Shown here: in pieces, positions 31,842 through 39,330 of the stretch
How the letters are laid out: the number at the start of each line of letters is the position of its first letter
Numbering within the stretch: the first letter of the stretch is position 1
From: Streptomyces sp. 130
GTDB lineage: Bacteria > Actinomycetota > Actinomycetes > Streptomycetales > Streptomycetaceae
Length of the DNA stretch: 64,000 bases
Assembly: GCF_007096885.1 (NCBI RefSeq)
Contig: NZ_VJNO01000003.1
Coordinates: 124,001 to 188,000 of the forward strand
Direction of reading: 5' to 3'
The notes under the pieces: generated by a model
What the model was told of the DNA's origin: nothing
What the model saw: only the letters and a program-made list of their open reading frames with translations
Databases searched by the model: none
Position numbers and translations under genes: made by a program

Positions 31842-32674
31842 GCCCGGTCCGCTCCGCTCAGGAATGCGCGGGCGCCCCGGAGCCTGGTTTCGAGCCTCCG
31901 CTGCGTGGCACGGCAGTCCAGTCGTACGTCGATCCCGCCGGGCAGTCCCGTATCGCACCGGCGGGCGGACGGCAGCCGCGCGGGGTCGAGGCCGTCGCGG
32001 CGCGCGATGAGCTCGCCCAGCCGGTGGCGGCTGACGGCGTCCGGGCCGGCGAGGTGGAAGACCCCGGCGGCGTCGGAGCGGGTGATCTCCCACAGGGCGG
32101 CGGCCAGGTCCGACACGTGTACCGGACAGCGGACGTCGTCGGTGAACAGGGCGCCCTCCCGGGTGCCGTCGGCCAGGGCGTGCACCAACTCCTCGTGCGC
32201 CGAGCGGCCGTTGCCGATGATCAGCGAGGTTCGGGCGACGGCCGCGTCGGGGGCGATGACGCGTACGGCCGTCTCGGCGGCGGCCTTGGCGGCCCCGTAC
32301 GGGGTGAGCGGGTCCGGGAGGCAGGACTCGTCGTACGGGTCGCGGGACGCGCCGGAGAACACCGCGTCGCTGGAGACGTGCACCAGGCGGATGCCGCGCT
32401 CGGCGGCGGCCAGGGCGAGCCGGGCGGCGCCTTCGGCGGTGACCGCCCAGTCCGCCCCGCCGCTCGTCGCGTTGATCACCGCGGCCGGGGCCACGGTGTC
32501 GAGGAGCTCTTCCAGGCGACGCGGGGCCCGGAGGTCGAGGTGGTGCCAGAGCGCCCGGGCCGGGTCGCCGGGGCGGGAATGGTAGGTGGCAGCCGGGGGC
32601 CCGTCCGAGGAGCCGGCCCGGCGCACCAGCTCGGAGCCCAGCAGGCCGCTGCCGCCGATGATCAGCACTGTCAT
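31838..32674 (-). CDS. RmlD-like NAD(P)-dependent sugar nucleotide reductase
   Basis: 278 residues from ATG 32674. MTVLIIGGSGLLGSELVRRAG gives GxxGxxG. AAVINATSGG, VHVSSDAVFSG and DPLTPYGAAKAAAE supply the SDR strand-4 motif, the catalytic Ser/Thr and the YxxxK pair. RCPVHVSDLAAALWEI matches dTDP-4-dehydrorhamnose reductase (RmlD)-type extended SDRs. No rmlA/B/C genes are near, so the substrate could be another 4-keto sugar or a different carbonyl. It is upstream of and coupled to the YwqG-like gene. Confidence 0.8.
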   Translation of the reverse strand: MTVLIIGGSGLLGSELVRRAGSSDGPPAATYHSRPGDPARALWHHLDLRAPRRLEELLDTVAPAAVINATSGGADWAVTAEGAARLALAAAERGIRLVHVSSDAVFSGASRDPYDESCLPDPLTPYGAAKAAAETAVRVIAPDAAVARTSLIIGNGRSAHEELVHALADGTREGALFTDDVRCPVHVSDLAAALWEITRSDAAGVFHLAGPDAVSRHRLGELIARRDGLDPARLPSARRCDTGLPGGIDVRLDCRATQRRLETRLRGARAFLSGADRA

Positions 32675-33080
32675 GCCGCCCCACGCTACGGGGCCCCGCG
32701 GGTGCTTCGGGGCCGCTACCGCGGTCTGTGGCGGGGCCGGCAACGGCCTGGGCTTCGCCCTGGGGAGCCCGCACACGGCGGACTCCCCCTAGCGGGCGGT
32801 GAGTCACCGGTCCGCCCCGTCCGCCGAAGGGTCAGCCGGCGGCCGGCCAGGCGGCGCCGGCCGGCGTCGGCGGAACGGGGGCACGCCACCGCGCACAGCG
32901 ACAGCGCACGCCGGGCGGAGCCTGGCGACGCACCGGCGGCACGAAGGGCGAGTGCGGGCCCGGCCTGGGCCCGAGCCGCCATGAGGCGATGGCCTGCCGT
33001 GGCCGCCGGGCCCCTCATGGGCCTCGCTGCTGAGCCCCACACGTCGACGCACTCAGCCGCGTCCCGCGCCGCGTCCCCGT
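32675..33080. other. Intergenic region without recognisable genes
   Basis: 406 bases of GC-rich sequence between the RmlD-like start and the amidase stop. Short frames on both strands have Arg/Pro/Gly-rich, non-protein-like composition and no ribosome sites. The promoter of the RmlD-like gene must lie at its left end, but no clear hexamers were found. Confidence 0.5.
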
Positions 33081-34661
33081 TCAGCCGGTCGGCAGCGTCG
33101 GCAGGTATCGGGGCGCGCGCCGGCCGTCCAGCCGGTGTTCCACCGCCGCGCCCAGGGACAGCAGGCCGGCGTCCTGGTTCCTGCCCGCCATGAGCAGCAG
33201 CCCGACCGGCAGTTCGCCCACGAAGCCGGCGGGCACCGACAGCGAGGGATAGCCGGCGACTGCGGCGGGCGTCGACGACGGGATCACGTCGTTGTCGCCC
33301 CGGCCGCAGTCGGTGGTCCACGCGGGCGGGTTCGCCGGTGAGGCGATCGCGTCCAGGCGGTGTCCGGCCATGACCTCGTCGATGGACCGGCGGGACAGAT
33401 CCGTCAACTCGGCGCGCATCGCCAGGTATTCGGGATGGGTGGTGGGCGGTGCGGTGAGGGCCTGCTCGAAGAGCTCCTGTCCGGCGAAGCAGGTCTGCTC
33501 CCGCGGGTGGGCCCGGTTGAACGCGATGAGCTCGGCCAGGTCGCGCGGCCCCTTCCTGGTCGCGAGGTAGGCGTCGATGTCCCGGTGGAACTCGCTGAGC
33601 AGGGCCGGGAATTCGAGTTCGGCCAGGCGTTCCTGGTACGGCAGGTCCACCTCCACGACCTCGGCGCCCGCGGCCCGCAGCCGCTCGGCGGTGCGGGTCA
33701 TGAGGGCGTCGACCTCGGGTCCGAGCACCGGCAGCCGCCACAGGCCGATCCGCTTGCCGCGCAGCGCACCGGGGCGGGCCGCCGCGTCCCCGAGGCCGGG
33801 GGCGGGGTCGCCGCCGCTGAGGACCGACAGGGTGAGCGCGGTGTCGGTCACGTTCCGGGCCATGGGGCCGGCGGTGTCCTGTTCGGCGGAGATCGGGACG
33901 ACGCCCGACTGGCTGACCACGCCGAGGCTCGGCTTGAGGCCGACGACGGCGTTCATCCCGGCGGGGCAGACGATGGAGCCGTCCGTCTCGGTGCCGATCG
34001 CCACCTGTGCCAGCGACGCGGCGAGCGCGGCGGCCGATCCGGCGGACGAGCCGCAGGGGTTGCGGTCCAGGACGTACGGGTTGTGGGTCTGGCCGCCCAC
34101 CGCCGACCAGCCCGACGTGGGCTTCGCCGCACGGAAGTTGGCCCACTCGGAGAGATTGGCCTTGCCCAGGATCACCGCGCCGCCCGCCCGCAGCTTCGCG
34201 ACCAGGTCCGCGTCGGCCGCCGGCGGCTTCCCGGCCAGGGCGAGGGAGCCGGCGGTCGTCGGCATGTCGCGGGTGTTCACGTTGTCCTTGAGCAGGACGG
34301 GGATGCCGTCCAGCGGACCGCGCGTCCGGCCGAGGCGGTGCCTGATGTCGCTGGCCGCCGCCTGCCCCAGGGCGGTGGGACTGGTGTGCAGGACCGCGTT
34401 GATCCTCGGGTCGACGGCCTCGATCCGCCGCAGGTAGGCGAGGGTGAGCCGGACCGAGGACAGCGATCCGCGGGCCATGCGGGCCTGCAGTTCGGGGATG
34501 GTGACCGTGTCGAGGTCGATGCCGCCGACCAGCGTGGATTCGGCGGATGGCGCCGAGCCGCCGGGGCGGGACTGAGCGGCGGCCCGCGGACCGGGCGCCA
34601 CCGCGACTAACGGGGCCACGACCAGGATCGCGGTCAGGGCCGCCATGCTTCTCATCTTCAT
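33081..34661 (-). CDS. Secreted amidase-signature-family hydrolase
   Basis: 526 residues from ATG 34661 (34655 also possible). The signal peptide MKMRSMAALTAILVVAPLVAVAPGPRAAA precedes an amidase-signature domain. The Ser-cisSer-Lys triad is visible as IPVLLKDNVNTRD (Lys), NPCGSSAGSAAALAASL (cis-Ser) and IGTETDGSIVCPAG (nucleophile Ser). AS enzymes hydrolyse amides and are often promiscuous. The secreted form suggests action on extracellular amides or peptide amides. Codon 18 (34610-34608), inside the signal peptide, is TTA, so expression may depend on bldA. Confidence 0.85.
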   Translation of the reverse strand: MKMRSMAALTAILVVAPLVAVAPGPRAAAQSRPGGSAPSAESTLVGGIDLDTVTIPELQARMARGSLSSVRLTLAYLRRIEAVDPRINAVLHTSPTALGQAAASDIRHRLGRTRGPLDGIPVLLKDNVNTRDMPTTAGSLALAGKPPAADADLVAKLRAGGAVILGKANLSEWANFRAAKPTSGWSAVGGQTHNPYVLDRNPCGSSAGSAAALAASLAQVAIGTETDGSIVCPAGMNAVVGLKPSLGVVSQSGVVPISAEQDTAGPMARNVTDTALTLSVLSGGDPAPGLGDAAARPGALRGKRIGLWRLPVLGPEVDALMTRTAERLRAAGAEVVEVDLPYQERLAELEFPALLSEFHRDIDAYLATRKGPRDLAELIAFNRAHPREQTCFAGQELFEQALTAPPTTHPEYLAMRAELTDLSRRSIDEVMAGHRLDAIASPANPPAWTTDCGRGDNDVIPSSTPAAVAGYPSLSVPAGFVGELPVGLLLMAGRNQDAGLLSLGAAVEHRLDGRRAPRYLPTLPTG

Positions 34662-34764
34662 GGCGGACACCCCACTACACGCCGACCGTGCGGCACAAGA
34701 GGCCCTCACCCCCTTCCCCGGCAAAGACCCCACCCCACTATTCAAATTTGGCTAGTCTGGAGGC

Positions 34765-35466
34765 ATGAGCGAAAAGACGATCCCGATCCTGCCGTGCCGG
34801 ACCATCCGGCCCGTGCTCGACTTCTACGCCGCACTGGGTTTTGAGACGACCTTCCAGCAGGTGAGCCCCAACCCGTACGCGGTGGTGGAGCGCGGCGACA
34901 TCCAGTTGCACTTCTTCGGCCTGAAGCGGTACGACCCTGCCGCGTCGTACAGCACGTGCTACATCCGGACCGATGACGTCGACGGGTTGTACGCGTCCTT
35001 CCGGAGCGGCCTCAAAGCCGCGTACGGCAAAATTCCGACGCGGGGGCTGCCCCGCGTGGGGCCGCTGAAGGACACCTCGTACGGCGCGAGGCAGTTCCTC
35101 GTCACCGATCCGGCCGGCAACTGCCTGCGCATAGGCCGGCAGACCAGCCGGGACCAGCACCACCGGCCCGCTCCCGAGGAGACCTTCGCCCGGGCCCTGC
35201 ATCACGCGTCGCTCTTCGCGGACTCGAAGAACGATCCCGCGAGTGCCGCGAAGATCATCGACCGGGTGCTGGGCCTGGGGGACGAATCGCCCACGCCCGT
35301 GCAGCTGCTGCGCCTTCTGGTGCTGCGTGCGGATGCCGCCGGGCGCCTCGGTGACGACGCGACCGCGGCGTCCGCGCTCGCCCGGGCCGCCGCCGTCCCG
35401 CTCAGCGCACAGGAGCGCGAGACGGCGCGCGACGACCTCGAACGCCTTCGGGAGCTACGGGGGTGA
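34765..35466 (+). CDS. VOC (glyoxalase/bleomycin resistance) protein with helical C-terminus
   Basis: 233 residues. Residues 1-125 are a bleomycin-resistance-type VOC fold: IPILPCRTIRPVLDFYAALGFETTFQQ, PYAVVERGDIQLHFFG, CYIRTDDVDGLYASFR, QFLVTDPAGNCLRIG. The remaining 105 residues are helical and TPR-like (FARALHHASLFADSKNDPASAAKIIDRVLGL, LLRLLVLRADAAGRLGDDATAASALARA), an unusual appendage for this family. GGAG lies five bases before the ATG. Antibiotic-binding or general small-molecule functions are possible. No resistance neighbours are present. Confidence 0.8.
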   Translation: MSEKTIPILPCRTIRPVLDFYAALGFETTFQQVSPNPYAVVERGDIQLHFFGLKRYDPAASYSTCYIRTDDVDGLYASFRSGLKAAYGKIPTRGLPRVGPLKDTSYGARQFLVTDPAGNCLRIGRQTSRDQHHRPAPEETFARALHHASLFADSKNDPASAAKIIDRVLGLGDESPTPVQLLRLLVLRADAAGRLGDDATAASALARAAAVPLSAQERETARDDLERLRELRG

Positions 35467-35551
35467 GCCGGGGCCCGGAAGCCGCCGCGGAGCACGGACA
35501 GCACCGGCCCCCACGGCGGCCCCGGAGGGGACCATCACCCACTTACCTACC

Positions 35552-35581
35552 TTGACATAGGTATCTCTGGATACCTACGCT
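35552..35581 (+). promoter_or_regulatory. MarR promoter with operator filling the spacer
   Basis: TTGACA (35552-35557), 18 bases, TACGCT (35576-35581). The spacer contains TAGGTATC-TCTG-GATACCTA (35558-35577), a perfect 8-4-8 dyad that overlaps both hexamers' inner edges. The GTG start follows the -10 by 7 bases, implying a leaderless mRNA. Binding of the MarR product here would block its own promoter. Confidence 0.85.
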
Positions 35582-35588
35582 CGCCGGC

Positions 35589-36059
35589 GTGAGTCAGAAC
35601 AGCGCGTCCGCGCAGAGCATCAACCAGGTGGCCTCCGGCCTCGTGGCGTGCCTGCCCGCGCTGTCGCGCGCCCTGGAACGGCGCGTGGGGCAGGAATTCG
35701 CGGCCCCCAAGCCGCCGGAGGCCCAGCTCGCCCTGTTGCGGCACGTCGAGGCGCACGAGGGTGTCACGGTGCGCAAGGCCGCCGAGTCGTTGCTCATGAA
35801 GCCCAACAACGTCAGTGCGCTCGTCACGCAGCTCACCGAGCAAGGGCTTCTGGAGCGGCGTCAGGACCCCGCCGACAAGCGGGTCGCGCATCTGCATCTC
35901 ACCGCGAAGGCGCGGCGTGAGCTGGCCGAGGTGCACCGGCTGATGGGCGCGCACATCGCGGGCGCGCTGCGGACCATGACCGACGGCGATCTGAAGGCTC
36001 TCGGCGCGGCGCTCGGAACGCTGAACTCACTCGCCGAGCGGCTGCACTCCGACCAGTAG
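35589..36059 (+). CDS. MarR family transcriptional regulator
   Basis: 156 residues from GTG 35589. The winged helix reads EAQLALLRHVEAHEGVTVRKAAESLLMKPNNVSALVTQLTEQGLLERRQDPADKRVAHLHLTAKA, with the DxRxxxLxLT-type wing. N- and C-terminal helices form the dimer interface. The gene precedes a DHA2 efflux pump in the same direction, the classic MarR-pump pairing. It probably represses both and responds to a pump substrate. Confidence 0.9.
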   Translation: MSQNSASAQSINQVASGLVACLPALSRALERRVGQEFAAPKPPEAQLALLRHVEAHEGVTVRKAAESLLMKPNNVSALVTQLTEQGLLERRQDPADKRVAHLHLTAKARRELAEVHRLMGAHIAGALRTMTDGDLKALGAALGTLNSLAERLHSDQ

Positions 36060-36118
36060 GCCGTCCGTACGGCCCCGGTCCCAGGGGTGCGCTGCCTCGT
36101 TCGCACCTCCTCTTTCGC

Positions 36119-36142
36119 GCCGCCGTCGCTCATGACGGCGGC
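36119..36142 (+). terminator. Hairpin between MarR and efflux-pump genes
   Basis: GCCGCCGTC / GACGGCGGC form a 9-bp stem with a GCTCAT loop. It may attenuate read-through from marR into the pump gene, which starts 58 bases further on. Confidence 0.45.
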
Positions 36143-36200
36143 CGTCACCTCTCTCCGCGCGTGTGTGTCGGCACACGTCCCTCCGAAGGACTGAACCGCC

Positions 36201-37811
36201 TTGCCCTCCGAAGTTCTGAGCTCCCCCGCGCCCCTGGCCGGCTCCCCCGCCGGGTCACGTCCGGGCGGTGTGCGCGCCAACCCGTGGCTGACCTTGATCG
36301 CTGTCGCCTTCGGGCTGTTCATGGTCGGTCTCGACGGCTCGGTCGTCTCCATCGCCAATCCCGAGATCGGCCGGGACCTCGGCGCCACCACCGCCGATCT
36401 GCAGTGGGTGACCAATTCCTATCTGCTGGCCCTGGCCGCCGCGCTGATCCTCGGCGGCAAGCTGGGCGACCGGTTCGGACGCCGTACCTTCTACCTGATC
36501 GGCGTCGCCGGCTTCACCGCCGCGTCCGTCGCCATCGGCCTCGCGGGCTCCATCGAGGGGGTCATCGCCTTCCGCGCCGTGCAGGGGTTCTTCGGCGCGC
36601 TGCTGATGCCCAACACGCTCGGGATGCTGCGCGCCGTCTTCCCGCCGCGGAAGTTCGGCATCGCGGTCGGCATCTGGGCCATGGTCTCCTCCGTCTCCAC
36701 GGCGCTCGGGCCGATCGTGGGCGGCTTGCTGGTCGAGCATGTGAACTGGGAGTCGGTCTTCTACATCAACGCCCCGATCGGCGTGCTGGCCCTGGTCTTC
36801 AGCGTCGCCGTCCTGCCGCAGACCCGCAACGCCGCCGCGGCGCGCGAGAAGTTCGACCTGCCGGGCGTGGTGCTGCTGGCCATCGGCCTGCTCGCCATGG
36901 TGTTCGGTGTCGTCAAGGGCGAGACGTGGGGCTGGGCGTCGGGCAGCACGCTCGGGGCCATCGGAGCCGGGGTCGCGGTGCTGCTGCTGTTCGGCTGGTA
37001 CGAGACGCGGGCGGCGCAACCGCTGCTGCCGATGCGTCTGTTCCGCAACCCGGCGCTGTCCATCGGGACCGTCATCACCGCGCTGAACTTCTTCATCCTG
37101 CTCGGCGTGATCTTCTTCGTCATGCTGTACCTGCAGAACGTGCGCGGCTTCACGCCGGTCGAGGCCGGCGTACGGACCCTGCCGCTCAGCCTCGCCTCCG
37201 TCGTCGCCTCTCCCCTGGGCGCCGTGCTCACCCAGCGGTTCGGCCCGCGCCTGACGATGCCGCTCGGCATGGCGTTGCAGGCCGCCGCCTGCTTCGTGAT
37301 GCTCGGCTGGAGCGCCACGTCCTCGTACTCCGCGCTGTGGCCTCCGTTCGTCGCGCTGGGTCTGGGCGTCGGCATGGTCATGGCCTCCTCCTCGGACGCC
37401 ATCGTCGGCAACGCGCCGGTGGAAGACGGCGGCGTCGCGGGCGGCCTGCAGGCCACCGCCCTGCAGATCGGCGGCGCCCTGGGCACGTCGGTCCTGGTGT
37501 CGCTCATCAGCAGCCGCGTCGGTTCCACCCTCACCGGCGAACTCACCGCGGCCGGCGTACCCGCGGCCGGGGCCGAGGGCTTCGCCGAGGCCAAGGACGC
37601 GGTCTCCATGGGCGTCGCCCCGGTCTCGGCGCACATGCCGGACCAGCTCAGGGACGCGGTGGCCGAGGGCAGCCACCAAGCGTTCATGAACGGCGTGCAC
37701 GCCGCCGCGCTCGTCTCCGCCGTACTGGCCGTCATCGGCATGCTCCTGGCGGTCGCGGGCGTACGGCGAGCCCCTGAGGCGGCCCGGGACCTGGAGGCGG
37801 CCGACGGATGA
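36201..37811 (+). CDS. DHA2-type MFS drug efflux transporter
   Basis: 536 residues from a TTG at 36201, with GAAGGA upstream. About 14 membrane segments are visible. Family motifs include LFMVGLDGSVVSIANPEIGRDLG (motif D1-like), LGGKLGDRFGRRTFYLIG (motif A) and IWAMVSSVSTALGPIVGGLLVEHVNWESVFYINAPIG (motif C, antiporter). This is the EmrB/QacA-like 14-TMS class, which exports drugs or endogenous metabolites by proton antiport. Placement after marR suggests inducible efflux. Confidence 0.9.
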   Translation: MPSEVLSSPAPLAGSPAGSRPGGVRANPWLTLIAVAFGLFMVGLDGSVVSIANPEIGRDLGATTADLQWVTNSYLLALAAALILGGKLGDRFGRRTFYLIGVAGFTAASVAIGLAGSIEGVIAFRAVQGFFGALLMPNTLGMLRAVFPPRKFGIAVGIWAMVSSVSTALGPIVGGLLVEHVNWESVFYINAPIGVLALVFSVAVLPQTRNAAAAREKFDLPGVVLLAIGLLAMVFGVVKGETWGWASGSTLGAIGAGVAVLLLFGWYETRAAQPLLPMRLFRNPALSIGTVITALNFFILLGVIFFVMLYLQNVRGFTPVEAGVRTLPLSLASVVASPLGAVLTQRFGPRLTMPLGMALQAAACFVMLGWSATSSYSALWPPFVALGLGVGMVMASSSDAIVGNAPVEDGGVAGGLQATALQIGGALGTSVLVSLISSRVGSTLTGELTAAGVPAAGAEGFAEAKDAVSMGVAPVSAHMPDQLRDAVAEGSHQAFMNGVHAAALVSAVLAVIGMLLAVAGVRRAPEAARDLEAADG

Positions 37812-37991
37812 CGGCATGAGGTCATGAGCCGATGAGCGACTGGACCCCGCCCCGCCCGACCAGGGTGGCGGTGGGGCTCGGGCGGCCATATACCTCCGTG
37901 CCGTCACTGGTCCGGACGCGCTCGACGGGGCGGCCGGGGCCGGCGCGGCCATCATGAGGAGGGCGGTGTGACCCAGCTGTGAGGGAGAGGC

Positions 37992-39161
37992 ATGAAGGAG
38001 ACCGACGCGGACGTGGTGCGGGCAGGGCTGTCCGGGGCTGTGGATCTGCGGTGCGTCGGCGCTGATCCGGATCACTGGTACCCGGTGGCGCTGACCCGGG
38101 ACGTACGGCTCGGGAAGGTGGTCGCCGCCGTGTTCGCCGGTGAGCGTCTCGCGCTCTACCGGGGCAGGAGCGGGGCGGTCCACGCGCTGGAGGACCGGTG
38201 TGCGCACCGGCAGGTGCCGCTGAGCATGGGCGTCGTGGAGGGTGACGTGCTGCGGTGCCGGTACCACGCGTGGGCCTACCGCGGTGACGGGCGCATCTCG
38301 CAGATCCCGTATCTGACGAAGGACGACCGCAGGCCGCCCCGGGGTGTGCGCAGCTTCCCCGTGCGCGAGGCGTACGGCCTGGTGTTCGTCTTCCCCGGCG
38401 ATCCGGACAAGGCACGGGCGACGGCGCTGCCGGATCTGCCCGCCTTCAGCTCGCGGCAGTACAAGACGCTGACGTACTCGCGGACCGTGCGCTGCCACTA
38501 CTCGTTCATGCACGAGAACCTGCTGGACATGAACCACCAGTTCCTGCACCAGGGGGTCGTCGGCCGGCTCCGCCCCGAGCTCATCGGTCACCACAGCGAC
38601 GCACGGTCGGTGGAGGCCAGGTATCTGTTCACGCATGCCGGAGGCAAACGCAACGCCGGCGCGAGCGTGCTGGCGGCCGAGGGGATCGCGGGCGGCTCGC
38701 GCGACGTGATGACCATTCGCACGGAGTACCCGTACCAGACCCTCGATCTGGTGCCGGAGGGGGCCGACGAGCCGGTCTTCAGCCTCTGGGCGGTGTACGT
38801 GCCGGTGGGCGCCGACCAGCGCGCCTGCCACGTCTACGGGCTGCTCATGATCAAGAAGCCCCGGGTGCCGGCCGTGCTCACTGTGGCCGCGCCCCTCATC
38901 AGGCGCTTCACCGAGCGCATCTTCGCGCAGGACCGCATGGCGGTCGAGGCGGAACAGCGGGCGTGGGACGAGCAGGGCGAGGACCGCAACCACGAGGTGT
39001 TCTCGCTGATCCTGGACGTACGCGAGGCGCTGCGGGCCAACGGGGTCCCGCTGGCCGTCTCCGCGGGGCCGCGCGGGGCGGGGCCCTGCGGCGGCGGGGC
39101 CGGGATCTGCGGGAGCGCGGACGCGGAGCCGCTGCGGACGGACGCGACGCCCGCGCGCTGA
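37992..39161 (+). CDS. Rieske-type aromatic ring hydroxylase, oxygenase component
   Basis: 389 residues from ATG 37992, with a GGGAG ribosome site. The Rieske [2Fe-2S] domain is residues about 30-130, with CAHRQVPL (CxH) and CRYHAW (CxxH). The mononuclear iron site is in HENLLDMNHQFLHQG, with the two histidines of the facial triad. The C-terminus contains a Gly/Cys-rich tail (GAGPCGGGAGICGSADAEP) that is unusual. No ferredoxin, reductase or beta subunit gene is adjacent, so electrons must come from elsewhere. It may oxidise a choline-like, steroid-like or aromatic substrate. Confidence 0.85.
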   Translation: MKETDADVVRAGLSGAVDLRCVGADPDHWYPVALTRDVRLGKVVAAVFAGERLALYRGRSGAVHALEDRCAHRQVPLSMGVVEGDVLRCRYHAWAYRGDGRISQIPYLTKDDRRPPRGVRSFPVREAYGLVFVFPGDPDKARATALPDLPAFSSRQYKTLTYSRTVRCHYSFMHENLLDMNHQFLHQGVVGRLRPELIGHHSDARSVEARYLFTHAGGKRNAGASVLAAEGIAGGSRDVMTIRTEYPYQTLDLVPEGADEPVFSLWAVYVPVGADQRACHVYGLLMIKKPRVPAVLTVAAPLIRRFTERIFAQDRMAVEAEQRAWDEQGEDRNHEVFSLILDVREALRANGVPLAVSAGPRGAGPCGGGAGICGSADAEPLRTDATPAR

Positions 39162-39272
39162 CCCCGGGCGCGTGGCGGGCGGGCCCCTGCCCGCGCCGGT
39201 CTCCGTGGCCGCCCGGTACTTCGGGCCCGGCCGGGTGAGCGGCGCGGCCGTGAGCTGAACCGCCCGGTGTCA

Positions 39273-39317
39273 CCGCGGCCCCGCACCCGAGCCGGAGGTT
39301 CGGTTGCGGGGCCGCGG
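39273..39317. terminator. Bidirectional terminator hairpin
   Basis: CCGCGGCCCCGCA / TGCGGGGCCGCGG form a perfect 13-bp stem around a 19-base loop, between the convergent Rieske oxygenase and secreted-protein genes. Confidence 0.75.
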
Positions 39318-39330
39318 GGTGGCCGGGTCC

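Noticed and set aside
34765..35466. Antibiotic (bleomycin) resistance determinant
   Set aside because: The fold is shared by many unrelated VOC proteins; no biosynthetic or resistance context supports it.
36119..36142. Hairpin as a riboswitch or strong terminator of marR
   Set aside because: Only a 9-bp stem without a U tract or conserved core; kept as a low-confidence hairpin, since marR and the pump are probably co-transcribed.
36255..38993. Long open frame on the minus strand opposite the DHA2 pump and Rieske oxygenase
   Set aside because: Both plus-strand genes have clear family motifs over their full length; the opposite frame has none.
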